The notes under the pieces were generated by a model. It saw only the letters and a list, made by a program, of their open reading frames with translations, did not search any database and was not told the origin of the DNA. A stretch of DNA of 64,000 bases, taken from assembly GCA_025716815.1 (NCBI GenBank), contig JAIXMN010000029.1, positions 1 through 64,000 on the forward strand, written 5' to 3'. How positions within the stretch are numbered: the first letter of the stretch is position 1; every line of letters starts with the position of its first letter. Position numbers and translations under genes: made by a program. Below are positions 1 to 11,347 of the stretch, in pieces. Origin of the DNA: Dichotomocladium elegans (lineage: Eukaryota > Mucoromycota > Mucoromycetes > Mucorales > Lichtheimiaceae).

Positions 1-700
1 ACACCCTACTCTATGTCTATCAACCAAACGACCCAAGGTCATTTCAAGTCAAAAAGACCAGTATTCACCCTTCAAAAGGGACTCTCAACAACAAAAGACC
101 TAGGCTTAACAAAGCCGGCCTTCAGAACTGGGAACACAACCCGAGTTCTTAGGGACTCAACCAACCTTTACTTGAACTCCATTTTACAAGTCCCTAGGAG
201 TCAAAGTACATAGAGAGGTAGTAAAACCACTAGTCTCTAGATCTACCAGGAGTACCAGTCCTCGCACATCAAGTCCAAGTCAAACTCAATTGACTTGAAC
301 TCTTCTGACCTAGATTCCAAAGGCAAAACCACCACCTCTAGGAGAACTAGCTAAAGACGTTCACTAGAACTCAAACAGGGGGATGTAAATCCAAAGACCT
401 CAAAGTCTACCAGGAGTACCAGTCCTCGCACATCAAGTCCAAGTCAAAATCAATTGACTTGAGCTCTTCTGACTTTGAGTTCAAAGGGTCTACATGTTGG
501 GCCCACTTGGACCCACCACCCCCCTCAAGGTTCCTGCGGGTGTCGTTTGCCCAAGTTCGAACCCCCGCAGTGGCGGTGGACCGTCGTTTACCAAGGGGTA
601 CCTGTTCAATGCCGCGCTCACAGCAATACGACGGTCCCTTCCCCAATACGACGCTTAAAGGCTTTTCAATACGCCGGTCCCTGATACTTGGACGTAAAGG
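1..700. repeat. Degenerate satellite margin with inverted units
   Basis: No gene is seen here. The stretch contains motifs of the neighbouring 33-bp satellite but in reverse complement (for example aagtccaagtcaa and aaaaagacca), so the units point the other way from those after base 700. A 68-bp near-identical direct repeat lies at 242-309 and 406-473, offset by 164 bp. Bases 500-680 are more GC-rich and non-repetitive; short open frames there have no recognisable product. Confidence 0.6.
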
Positions 701-1255
701 GCCTAGGTCTTTTTTAGACTTGACTTGGACTTGGCCTAGGTCTTTTTTAGACTTGACTTGACTGGTCCTAGGTCTTTTTAGACTTGACTTGGACTTGGCC
801 TAGGTCTTTTTTAGACTTGACTTGGACTCATCCTAGGTCTTTTTTAGACTTGACTTGGACTTACCCTAGGTCTTTTTTAGACTTGACTTGGACTCATCCT
901 AGGTCTTTTTTAGACTTGACTTGGACTTGGCCTAGGTCTTTTTTAGACTTGACTTGGACTCATCCTAGGTCTTTTTTACACTTGACTTGGAATCATCCTA
1001 GGTCTTTTTTAGACTTGACTTGGACTTACCCTAGGTCTTTTTTACACTTGACTTGGAATCATCCTAGGTCTTTTTTACACTTGACTTGGAATCATCCTAG
1101 GTCTTTTTTAGACTTAACTTGGAATCATCCTAGGTCTTTTTTAGACTTGACTTGGACTCATCCTAGGTCTTTTTTAGACTTGACTTGGAATCATCCTAGG
1201 TCTTTTTTACACTTGACTTCCAATCATCCTAGGTCATTTTGGGACTTGACTGGGG
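700..1255 (+). repeat. 33-bp minisatellite array 1
   Basis: About sixteen tandem units of 33 bp, each built on cctaggtctttttt followed by agacttgacttgga and a variable 4-5 base end. Each unit carries an AvrII-like cctagg core. Because 33 is a multiple of three, a frame stays open across the array and reads as an 11-residue repeat. This frame has no composition or context suggesting a real protein, so I treat it as satellite DNA. Confidence 0.9.
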
Positions 1256-1840
1256 TCAGTCCTAGGTCTTTTCCTCAGAACGTCTGGTCATTTTGGGACT
1301 TGACTGGGGTCACTTCAAGGACTTTTCCTCAAAACGTCCAAGTCATTTTTACACTTGACTGGGGTCACTTCAAGGACTTTTCCTCAAAACGTCCAAGTCA
1401 TTTTTACACTTGACTGGGACCCATCCTAGGTCTTTTCCTCAAAACGTCTAGGTCATTTTTACACTTGACTGGGACCCATCCTAGGTCTTTTCCTCAAAAC
1501 GTCCAAGTCATTTTTACACTTGACTGGGGTCACTTCAAGGACTTTTCCTCAAAACGTCCAAGTCATTTTTACACTTGACTGGGGTCACTTCAAGGACTTT
1601 TCCTCAAAACGTCCAAGTCATTTTTACACTTGACTGGGGTCACTTCAAGGACTTTTCCTCAAAACGTCCAAGTCATTTTTACACTTGACTGGGACCCATC
1701 CTAGGTCTTTTCCTCAAAACGTACAAGTCATTTTTACACTTGACTGGGACCCATCCTAGGTCTTTTCCCCAATACGTCTAGGTCATTTTTACACTTGACT
1801 GGGACCCATCTTAGGACTTTTCTGCAACACATGGGGGACA
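1256..1840 (+). repeat. 55-bp minisatellite array
   Basis: Starting near 1256 the 33-bp array passes into roughly ten units of 55 bp. They share cctcaaaacgtccaagtca and a long T run, then alternate between a gactggggtcacttcaagg form and a gactgggacccatcctagg form. Phase is strict: the same motif starts at 1327, 1382 and 1437. The unit retains fragments of the 33-bp unit (tttttacacttgact, cctaggtctttt), so it probably arose from it by insertion. Confidence 0.88.
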
Positions 1841-2130
1841 TTTTCAGACATCTTTGAGACAATCTCTAGGTGTTTTCTGCAGTGAATCGCAGCATCCTTT
1901 ATCGCAGAAAAATACAAAAAAAACATAAAAAAAGTTAAAACCGCAATAAAATGAATGGCAAAAGCATGTGCATCATGAAAACAAACAGAAACCTGAAAAT
2001 AAAATTTTCACCTCATGTTTTTTCGTAATAACCGCGCATTTGCATTCTTCTCATGCAAATGCCGCGATGGTTTCTTGTGCGCAAAATTTCGGCGCATCGA
2101 ATAAACCAAGTTCCATGCCAAACGGACCAG
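1841..2130 (+). repeat. A/T-rich satellite flank, copy 1
   Basis: This non-tandem flank follows the array. It is matched in order by 2985-3260: a poly-A/T stretch, then aaaagcatgtgcatcatgaaaa, then a cgcgatggtttct block, then gcgcatcgaat. The same order after array 2 shows that array plus flank behave as one duplicated unit. Confidence 0.75.
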
Positions 2131-2507
2131 AACTCGTTGAGAAACACACAAAAGCACCTTCACGAAAATGCATTCTCGACGCGCGAGGGGCTTTTTGACC
2201 CAAATTTCGTGCCCGGAGGGCCTCCGGAGTACCACCATTCGAACGGGCTCGTCGAGAGCTTTCGAATGATCCAACTTTGAGCCCAAAAGGACCACTTTAC
2301 GACCTCCAAGGAATGAAAAACCTTCAAGGCCGAAATGACTTTGTTGTGGGGGGAAATCGGCTGCATACGCCCGGTAAAACCCCGCCACCGGCGTATTGAG
2401 GAAATTCATCTATAGGATAATTAACATGCAGAAAAATGCTACACAGGGTGCAGAGATTGCAGAGGTCATGGGTTCGACTCTGCCCTTTGCATCCTGGACG
2501 GTTTCTT
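2131..2507. other. Unique spacer between satellite copies; no gene seen
   Basis: This part is more GC-rich than its surroundings and has a minus-strand open frame of 133 codons (2008-2409) with no recognisable motif and no start or splice context. Bases 2462-2490 contain ggttcgactct, which resembles a pol III B box, but no T-stem or acceptor pairing can be drawn, so no tRNA is called. Confidence 0.4.
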
Positions 2508-2984
2508 TCACTTGGGACCTAGGTCCTTTTTAGACTTGGACCAAGGTCTTTTTCACTTGGGCCTAGGTCTTTTTTAGACTTGACTTGGCAGATCCTAGGT
2601 CTTTTTTAGACTTGACTTGGCAGATCCTAGGTCTTTTTTAGACTTGACTTGGCAGATCCTAGGTCTTTTTTAGACTTGACTTGGACTGACTCTAGGTCTT
2701 TTTTACACTTGACTTGGACTGACTCTAGGTCTTTTTTACACTTGACTTCCAATCATCCTAGGTCTTTTTTAGACTTGACTTCCAATGATCCTAAGTCTTT
2801 TTTACACTTGACTTGGACTTACCCTAGGTCTTTTTTACACTTGACTTGGACTGACTCTAGGTCTTTTTTACACTTGACTCCCATTCATCCTAGGTCTTTT
2901 TTACACTTGACTTCCATTCATCCTAGATCTTTTTTACACTTGACTGGGACTCATTCTAGGACTTTTCCTCAATATGTCTAGGTC
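2508..2984 (+). repeat. 33-bp minisatellite array 2
   Basis: About thirteen units of the 33-bp family, same strand as array 1, with variant ends (gcagatcctagg, actgactctagg, ccattcatcctagg). The array ends with a single 55-bp-like unit around 2940-2980 before the flank, mirroring the order seen in array 1. Confidence 0.88.
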
Positions 2985-3260
2985 ATTTTGGGACATCATG
3001 GGGACACTTTCTAGCTGTTTTCTAGAGTTAGTTGCAGAGTGTTTGACCAAAAAAATTATACAAAAAAATAAAAAAGTTTAAAACCATCATAAAATGATAG
3101 GCAAAAGCATGTGCATCATGAAAACATTCAAAAACCTGTGAAGAAAAATTCAACTTACGTTTTTTCATTGTAATTGAAAATTGGTGTTCTTCATATGCAA
3201 AAGCCGTGATGGTTTCTATTACAGAAAAATTTTGCGCATCGAATGAGCCTATTTTCATCT
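2985..3260 (+). repeat. A/T-rich satellite flank, copy 2
   Basis: Second copy of the array flank at 1841-2130, diverged but collinear: tctagctgttttct, the A/T run, gcaaaagcatgtgcatcatgaaaac, then gatggtttct and gcgcatcgaatga. It runs directly into the 156-158-bp tandem repeat that begins at 3241. Confidence 0.75.
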
Positions 3261-3605
3261 TAAACGGACAAGAAACCGCCGATAAATATTTGACCGCCTG
3301 ATTAAGTGATTACTTTGTCCTTTATCGCGAATCACTTTTTACATATTACCATACCAAAGCCGCGATGGCTGCTAATAGAACAATGTTCGGCGAGTCGAAT
3401 GAGCCTATTTTCATCGCAAACGGACAAGAAACCACCGAGAAATATGTGATCGACTGATTAAGTGATTACTTTGCCCCTGTTTTCGCATATCACTTTTTAC
3501 ATATTACCATACCAAAGCCGCGATGGCTGATAATAGAACATTGTTCGGCGAGTCGAATGAGCCTACTTGCAGCGTAAACGGACGTGATGCTGTCGAGTAA
3601 TGCAC
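3241..3605 (+). repeat. 156-158-bp tandem repeat, about 2.3 copies
   Basis: The motif gaatgagcct recurs at 3241, 3397 and 3555. Between them the order is conserved: aaacggacaagaaacc, gattaagtgattacttt, atcactttttacatattacc, ccaaagccgcgatggct and ttcggcgagtc. The last copy is cut short. The unit shares the gccgcgatgg and gcatcgaat blocks with the satellite flanks, so all belong to one repeat family. Confidence 0.85.
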
Positions 3606-3647
3606 AAAAAACTGTTGGAGTTGCGGTCATGGTGGTCAATTACTTTA

Positions 3648-3697
3648 TGTACAGGTCTTTTCAGAAAAAGTTTCCCATCTCGCACGCAAGGCGGTTG
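3648..3697 (+). repeat. 50-bp fragment shared with the Ty3 leader region
   Basis: This segment (acaggtcttttcag ... cgcacgcaagg) matches the reverse complement of 10245-10294 with about two differences. The second site lies just upstream of the Ty3 gag start, so this is probably a scrap of the same LTR or leader, inserted in the opposite orientation. Confidence 0.6.
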
Positions 3698-5760
3698 GTG
3701 GAGTGAGGCAGGGCGAGGGGGAAAGTTCCGTCATGTGGTGGGCAAAATTTTTTTTGGGTGGTGGGTGAAGGCTGTGGGGGCGGCTGGAGAAAAGTGGCAG
3801 GCAAAAAAACTTTCTCGTTTGGACTCAGTGGTGGTCAATCGCAACTTTGACGGTTGGTCGCCTCAGCAATGGTGGTTGCCAGAGAAAATTTTGGTGGACG
3901 ATAAAAGGGGCTGAAGTGGGGATTTAAGGGTCAGACGCTCGTTGATCTTTTCTTGTACTCAGTGCTTGGAGAAGCTCCGTTGTGCAGCACCCCCACAATA
4001 GTCGTTGGTGGTACTGAGGTAGTGGCGGTTAAGGAATGGAAGTGGTTTAATGCGACTGCATGACAGACCGTGGTGTATCTCCGCGGCCATGAACGCAGCA
4101 GATGCCCCCTTCTTCCCCGAAGGGCTTTAAGGTCAGAAAGTATAAAGATAATGCCAGACGAAGCGCGCACTTTTTTACAAAAGTCCGTTTGTTTGAGTGT
4201 GACAAAAGGAACCGTATTGAAAAAGCAACCAAACATTTTTTATGGGATAGTGGCGAGGAGTACACCCCAACCGATTTTTATTCAAGAAAAAAGAGAAAGC
4301 GAGACGGCAAAGAAATGGCTCATCTGCAGACAGCATCAGGAGGAAGAAGCATTGTCCTTGAAAGAGGACGTGGGAAAGAAGCGGCTCGTCAAAAGACAGC
4401 GGGAAAAAATTCCAGGCCGTACAAGAGGGGCCTGCATTTCTTTTCTGTTCGACCATTGTTCCTACAAACCGCAACACCAAATTCAAACGCCCGCAATGCC
4501 ACTGTTCTTCAAGCCGACAGCAGCATCAAATTCGTACAGCGAAACTCGAGATGGGTTCAAGCATTAGCGCAAATCGTTGAGTGAGAACAACTTTCTGCAA
4601 TTGGCTAGCCGTTGAACGATTAGCAAGCTTGATTTGGTCCTGCGCCGCCGAAACCAAGTAACCATAGTAGCAATTGCAAACTGGGAGAAGAATATAAATA
4701 CCACGAATGGATCGTATACTAAGAATTGCTAAAGGATTCGTGCGAAAAGTTGGTTTCAACGTTGAAGTCCTGAGCTGCGCTCGTCCTTCGAACTTCCTTG
4801 TTGTTTTGTTTTGAAAACAATTTTCTCGCGAACTCTCGAACACATCTATTCCGCTTTCCGTTTTACGAAGCTCAGCATCACGAAACGATTATCACTCATT
4901 CTCTTCATTAGCCTGATGCAATCGCTTTCAGATCTGTTCAATCACAGTGGTGCGATCTGTGGTTTACCAGCTTTCGTAACTAATCTTTCGTCAATCTTTC
5001 TGCAGGTCGCGTCATATTCGCCCCATGGCGGGCAGAGTCATAATTGAACATCGAGATCCTTTATGTCCACATTTTACGGGACAGGCTTGGGAGTTGAGCC
5101 TTGGACTTCTCGAGAAACAACCCACCTTTCATCTCGCGGTTTTCAGCAAATGGCTGTTTCTGGATGGGACAGCGAATTAATCTGGTTACAACATCATTCG
5201 AAATTACGGCTATTATGTTCCATGCTCCTGTCCCTTTTCCTCCAAACATCTAATTGCAAATACCAAAAGGCTAGTGGGCTCTCTAAGGGTGACAACGTGC
5301 ATATGTCTTCCTTGCCGTACTAATCAGCGCAGTACAGTATTTGTCTACTTTTACTTAACCGGCTTCGAAAAGATTGGAAAACAATACTGTATCTTCGTCA
5401 TTCGGATGGGAGAAGTCATATTTGTACTTTTGGAACATCGAATGTTGAACCTGTGTTAGAGATGAGATGGTGACGAGGATGTTGCAGTGATTGTGTATGA
5501 TGATTTGGAGCAACGCTTATTTCCTATCCATCCTGTGAACCATAAGTTTGTTCGATGAAGACCACATTTATTTTACGGATCTATCAACTATGGAAAACTG
5601 GGGAAGTCCAGGCGTAACGGGTGCAAAGTACATCAACAAATGACTTTAGTTACTGGTATGTCACATCCTACTCGGGGCATAAGGTCATAGTTCCCGAGAA
5701 GATAAAGGGCCAAAGATGGTTCTGTAGTACATGGAGCACGAAATTTGAAATACATTTTTG
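3698..5760. other. No supported gene; AT-rich intergenic DNA
   Basis: Several overlapping open frames occur (3600-3914, 4070-4584, 4526-4843) but none has a recognisable domain or consistent splice context. A TATA-like aatataaatacc at about 4691 sits in a block that could be an old LTR promoter, but no partner copy is present in the window to prove that. Confidence 0.35.
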
Positions 5761-5764
5761 TGGT

Positions 5765-6810
5765 TTACACTTTCCTTTTCTTTGCACATAAACATGATGC
5801 TGGTACGCCTATCGAAAACGCTGATGTAGCCTTCTCGGTGTTAAGCCAGCGTAAGTTAATGTTAGACTGTTGAAGTATTAGTCGGCATTTACAATTTATC
5901 GTGAATGTAAAGGACGAGGAGATGAGGGAGCTCAATCCCAACATCGAAACGAACGGGCTTTGTCCAGTTCCATCGGTGTGAAACGAGCTGCGCAAAGCAA
6001 TACCCATAAACCCGCCAAAAAAAGGGTGTGCCAAAGCATGACGAAAGCTTGCAAGAGTTGCCATTGATAACCACATCAATCATGGCATGTGCAAGGCCAG
6101 CGCCACAGAGAGCGTGCATATGGCGTCGTCGACTTTTAGCGCATATGCCGCCCGATACAGGGCATCCAGAGGTCTGAACGTAATGCTCAAAGAAGATAAT
6201 GCCAGAAGGCGAAGCAGTTTGACAGCAAGTTCATTCGTTTCGTCCTTGAGTATGTTGATGCCTATCCCACGTGCGCCGTAGAAGATGTGATGGTTGCGTG
6301 CTCGCAAGCAACTACAGAGGCGGTATCGAAAAGCGCGTTGTAGAAATGGCTGCAAAAAACTCAAGGATCACCTTTGAGCGCTTTTGGTGTTTCCCCATCA
6401 GCCAGACGGAGGAAGAGAGGCAAGCGTGCTCCGTCGCTTTGATGAAGTTGGCGATAGGGACGACTTCAAGGCGGATGATAATGTGCTTTTTTGCCGAAGC
6501 AGCATTTGCCGTCAACGCTCGCCGTACATATCCGGTATCACCAAAAGTGTCGCCACCCATCGCCAGTGATCCAGCGATACTCACACCCGACCTCCGCGTC
6601 CTGGCTGCTATGTCTAGTAGAGGCGTACTTACTTCTTCCGTGCGCTCCTCCTCGGGGTTCACCACCGCAAAAGAGATGCTCGATTTCGTCGACGAAGTCC
6701 AGGCTATCGTGCCCAGTTTGGAGGAGGAAACGCGGTACTTCACAGATGCGCTTTTTCCAACAACTGTATCCGTTCATTCTCTAGTGGCGTCATGTACTCT
6801 GGTCGCGTGA
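5765..6810 (-). pseudogene. Decayed LINE reverse transcriptase tail (probable)
   Basis: Read on the minus strand in alternating frames with several stops, the segment gives fragments that resemble the region behind the catalytic core of fungal or oomycete LINE reverse transcriptases: an SIAGSLAMGGDTFGD-like stretch, a VFCSHFYNALFDT-like stretch, then CEHATIT and later IELPHLL. No catalytic FADD box is visible, so only the downstream part would be present. It lies on the same strand as the LINE ORF1 and endonuclease at 10404-12049, with the Ty3 relic between them. The match is by eye and weak; a decayed host gene cannot be excluded. Confidence 0.3.
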
Positions 6811-6831
6811 CAGCTGCGACTGCGGGAGTTT

Positions 6832-9800
6832 TCAAAAGCACAGGCTTATTTGAGACATTACCCACCACCAGCTCTTTTCCGGAGGGAACAGATGAGAAAG
6901 AGCGTCAGGCAACACGTTGAGTACACCAGGACGACGCACAACCGTGAAATTGTAATCGCAAATGGCATCTAACCACTGGACCATCATAGGATTAGCAATG
7001 GGTTGCGTGTGTAAATAGACGAGGGCTTTGTGGTCCGTGTATAATGTGAATGGACAACCCCACAAGAACTGGTGAAATTTCTTGAATGCATACACAACGG
7101 CCAGCAACTCTCGCTTCGTGACAGAATAGTTGCGCTCTAATGGCGACAACGTGCGCGCAACAAAACCAATGTAGCATGTTCGATTTCCACGCCTTTGGTA
7201 CAAGACAGCACCAATACCACTATTTGAGGCGTCATTTGCGACTTCAAAAGGTAAACTCAAATCTGGGAAACTGAGAACAGGTGCACTTTGTAATAATTTT
7301 TTGATGGCTTCAAAATGACGGAGGTGCAATGGTGCCCATAGATCTTTCAATGATCCAGCATTACGTAAGCTATTCAGCGATGCCGTCAACTGAGAGATTT
7401 TGGGTAGATGGTCGCTGAAATAATTAACTAAGCCCAGAAATCTTTGGATGTCTTTACCCGATTGGGGAATGGGCCATGTCATAACATTGGACACTTTCCG
7501 GGGATCCACCGAGACTCCTCGGGCACTAACACAGAAGCCAAGTAAGTAGACTGACTGCTGTGCAAAATGGCATTTGTCTGGGTTGAGAATCAAGTTAGCC
7601 TTTGTGAGACGCTCTATAGCATCTAACACATGTCCACGATGTTCTCATGGAGTTTGAGAACATGACAATGTCATCAACAAAAGCAGTGACATAACGAACA
7701 TCACGGAACAACAGGTTGATAACCCGTTGAAATTTAGATGATATAGGTTTAAGTCCGAACGGACAACCTTTGAACATATACTGTATATCGTTGAAAGTGA
7801 AGGCAGTCTTATGTTGATGTGGTTCATAAATCTTGAAACGGTGAAACGCATTCTTCAAATCCAATGTGGTAAACACACGAGCACCGCGCATTTTCAAGAA
7901 CACATCCTTGATCAGAGGAAGCGGGAACCGATCATCAGGTAGTAAATTATTGATATGCCGAGGGTCCAGGCATGGTCTACGATCACCAGTATAATTGCCT
8001 TGAGGATCTTTCTTTGGGGCGAAAGTAAGAGGACTATTCTATCCATTGTTATGTGGAGCCAAAGTGATAATATTATCTGCTAACCACTTGTCAATCTGTT
8101 TCTGCAGCACGTCATGCAAAGCATATGGCAACGGATACTGCCTTCTATGTGCAACCTTATTAGGGGGAGTGTCTAAATAAATAATTGATTCAGGCATTGT
8201 ACAGAAAGATGACATAGGAATGTTTCCATTACGTTCCATAGCAGGACGAACTAGATCCATGAACTGCCTGTGTTCAGTCGTCGTGCCAGCTGGAGACGCA
8301 TTGGGTTCTTCTTCAGCAACAATTGGATCAATTGCTTTTTGCGTATTGGGACGAATCAACCTGTTGCCATACCTCCAACAAACAAACCAATGTGCTGCCA
8401 TATGTCAATGCCCAAGATAAGGCCAGTTTCATCCTCTACATCCATGACCTCAAACTCATGTTGCACTGATTTCCCATTGTGAATGATGTTAAGGTTAACG
8501 ATGCCAATACGAGCAACCGTTTCCTTCTTGACTGCTAGTTTTATTTCACCCTCTGCAGGTTGAATAGATCACTTGAAAGAGGCGCACAAAGAGGGGCTAA
8601 CTGCGGATATCGTCGCAGCACTGTCAACCAAGGCAAACAACTCCTGATCATTCACAATAACAGGAACATGGTAAGTCTTCGCTTGAACTGAGTTGGTAGT
8701 ACCCATGGCAAGCAACTTACATTGCTGACTGAGGTTGTTAAGCTCAGCATCGATGTCTTGCATGTGGACATCATGCTCCATTGGCCACTGCAAATCAGCA
8801 AGAGCATCCTCGTCGACATCCAACAAGCTCTTGTCAACTTGCAATCGGGGTGCAATATCCGTTTGAGTGCTGACGGATAATGCGCTCGTGTTGGGCGCCG
8901 AAGACGAACCAAAGGCCGGGATTACAGCACCAGATGCCGAAGCGACTGGAGCAACACGAGCAGTAGACGACACAGCCGAAGCGTTGAAACCTGACTTCTT
9001 GGGTTTCACCACACGCGAGAACGCGCGGACCACTCTAGTTTCCTGAGGCTGATGACGGGAGCCTCTCACCTCCTTGCGCTTATCTGCGCATATGTGTCCT
9101 GGCTTCCAGTTAGGCGCCTGGCACCGATAGCACGCAGTTCTATCGAATTTGCGCTTTTCCTTGTGTTCCCCACGGGGGCCAGGCGAGCGCGACGCTGAAC
9201 GACCAGAGTGGCGGGAGAATCGGGACGAGCGGGACATGGAGTCACCACCAGAAGAACGTTCACTAACCCCGAATAGAGCCGTAGGCTCAAAGTAGGTGCG
9301 AGCAATAGCAGCTACTTGTACTGCTGTTGCTCTCTCCTCCAAGGGCACTCGTATCAACTTCGCAATTACCTTCTTATTCATGCTACCTGGAAAAGAGCCC
9401 ACTTAGATAGCAGCTACCACCAGTCCATCTTGGAAACCTGCACGCATGCACAGGTCCTGGAACCGGGCAATATGCTCGTCATACGTTACCCCCTTGCTCA
9501 AACGGAGTTTGACGAGTTCGTCAGCAGCCAAAACACGTCGGTCTTCGTCCAACGCACCATACTGCTTCAGAATTACTAGACGCACTATCGACCATGAAAA
9601 CTCACGGCAGTTGCGCAGGGTACTCATGTACCACGTGCGCTGACGAGGCGTGATGCACAAAGGCAACAAGCGAAACCAGTCAAGATCGACGTCAAGGTTG
9701 TGGGCTTCAGCAACCATTTGAAACTCATAAGGAGCTGATTCCACGTCCGGTTGGACGGGACGCTTGGGGTCAACCACCAAGTCTGGCCACTGGAAATGAG

Positions 9801-10086
9801 GAAGACCAGTCGGAATGCCCGAGGAGTTCGATACTCCATTACGAGGCGAGACCGACGATTCCAAATGAATGGTTCCAGGGGGAGCATGGCACGCATAGCG
9901 CACCGCTAACTCCTTCAAAACAGCCATTCTGCTGAAGTTCGTCTCCTCTCTTCTTGCTTCATCGTGTTTCGCCAAGACCGACAGTTCCTGCGCCTGGACG
10001 AAGAGTTGGTTCACCGAAATTGACGCGAGGTCATTGGTGTTGGCGTTGGTGTTGGCGATGGTGGCAGACATGGTAAGAGAATTCAC
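6832..10086 (-). pseudogene. Ty3/gypsy gag-pol polyprotein, broken
   Basis: The polyprotein reads from 10086 down to 6832. Gag occupies 10086-9403. An in-frame stop is followed by the nucleocapsid zinc knuckle (CYRCQAPNWKPGHIC) and the aspartic protease (LVDSAATISAVS, where the usual DSG is DSA) at 9402-8569. Further in-frame stops lie at about 8570 and 8039, with frameshifts near 8400 and 7640. The reverse transcriptase has the FVDDIVMFS catalytic box and ends in an RNase H with NDASNSGIGAVLYQ and YTDHKAL. Integrase and a 3' LTR are absent: reading stops at 6832 and unrelated LINE-like DNA begins. At least five lesions make this inactive. The clade is the chromovirus-like Ty3 group common in Mucoromycota, by family knowledge. 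Confidence 0.9.
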
Positions 10087-10400
10087 ATAAAAAAATGTTT
10101 TATCACGAGCGGAAGTAAGTGAGACCGGATAAAGGTGCTCTTTATTGTACCATGAGCTGCCTCGCTATAACAAATTGGTAAGCGGTGCTTCACGAGCTAC
10201 TAAGAAGGTCATGTAATCTCCGCTCTAGAGTGATAACTACAACACAACCACCTTGCGTGCGAGATGGGAAACTTCTTCTGAAAAGACCTGTACGTTGGTG
10301 TCTGGTCAAGAGCGTTTTGATACGTGAGTTGAGCCTTCAGCTCGTTTTCTTTGTAGACTCTGAAGGTGCTTACAACAGCTAGATTTCGTGGACATCCAAT
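10087..10400 (-). mobile_element. Ty3 leader or partial 5' LTR
   Basis: This non-coding stretch lies between the gag start and the truncated LINE endonuclease. Its position is that of a 5' LTR and primer-binding region for the minus-strand element, and 50 bp of it recur at 3648-3697. I cannot define TG...CA ends or a primer-binding site, and no second LTR exists in the window, so the limits are approximate. Confidence 0.4.
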
Positions 10401-10403
10401 CCT

Positions 10404-11264
10404 CTAAAGGAGAGGTGTGCGGCCGTTCTGATTAAGACAGGAAGAGGCTTTATCCTGAATATCATGTGTAAGTATCTTAGGATTTAGTCGCCAAGGGCGA
10501 CCTAGGCCAACATCAGTGTTGGCCTTAAGACGCAATGAGATGAGGTGGTGATCACTTCCTTCAAATGGACTAGATATCCACTGAGAGGCCAGTGCACCCC
10601 ACTTTTGTGGTAGGTAGATTCTATCAATCCTACTTCGATGGTTGTGGTTAGTATTTTGAAAGGTGAAGCCTTTATCGCGAGAATGTTGCAACCTTCGCCA
10701 AGCATCTTGGCCACACGTCAAAGAGATAAGGGAGCTAAGTTCCTTAGCTCCTTCATTAGCAACTGGTCCAACTGGTAATCGATTGCGAGGATCAAGAACG
10801 CAATTAAAATCACCTACTAATAGAACGAGTTATCCTCAAGTCGGGAAAGACAAGAGTTGGTCGTTTTAAAGTGCACCCTCCCGAAGAGAGTGGTGATTAG
10901 GGGCATGCAAAAGCAAGACCCTAAAACTGAGATCATTATGAGTGATCTCAAGTCCAACACTATTAGGTGGAAGCCCATCTAAAGGTAGGACAGTGAGGGT
11001 GAACGACTCACAGAGAGGCTGTTGCAGTAGGATGCCAAATTCTGACGAACTTGAACTTCCATTTGCAAGACGCCTTCCAAACCACAAGGGGTTTTGGTGA
11101 TTGAAGGTCAACCACTGGGAATCAGAAAGGTGACTTTCACATAATAAGACAAAGGGCAGTCGATGCGCAACCATAAGGTTTTGCAACGTCTGCAGTTTTT
11201 TGCGACTCAATGAATGAGACAGACCGCGCACATTTAGAAAACTGATATAGCTAGATGGGACCAT
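10404..11264 (-). pseudogene. LINE ORF2, apurinic-type endonuclease domain, truncated
   Basis: The minus strand reads an exonuclease-endonuclease-phosphatase fold: an opening FLNVRGL with a downstream LLCESHLSD, then VGDFNCVLDP, SRIDRIYLP and SDHHLISL, which are the conserved catalytic blocks of LINE endonucleases. One frame covers the whole stretch, interrupted by three stops between about 10830 and 10868. The reverse transcriptase that should follow is missing; the reading ends at 10404, where Ty3 leader DNA begins. ORF1 of the same element lies 83 bp upstream. Confidence 0.82.
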
Positions 11265-11347
11265 AACGCTTTACAAACAAAAATGCTTCGGGTGGATATT
11301 GTATTGAATCAAAATATGTACAGATTTTTTACAAAAATGAGTGGACC

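Noticed and set aside
784..1413. Open frame of 209 codons with an 11-residue repeat
   Set aside because: It exists only because the minisatellite unit is 33 bp. No start context, unrelated ends and homologous non-coding drift in array 2.
2462..2490. tRNA or tRNA-derived element (ggttcgactct)
   Set aside because: Only a B-box-like motif is seen. No T-stem, anticodon stem or acceptor pairing can be drawn.
700..2985. CRISPR-like array
   Set aside because: Units are directly adjacent without unique spacers of constant length, and the genome is eukaryotic.
3600..4584. Plus-strand frames 3600-3914 and 4070-4584
   Set aside because: Low-complexity or overlapping frames without motifs, introns or conserved residues.
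4590..4850. LTR with TATA box
   Set aside because: A TATA-like motif alone is not enough, and no second copy or TG...CA borders were found.
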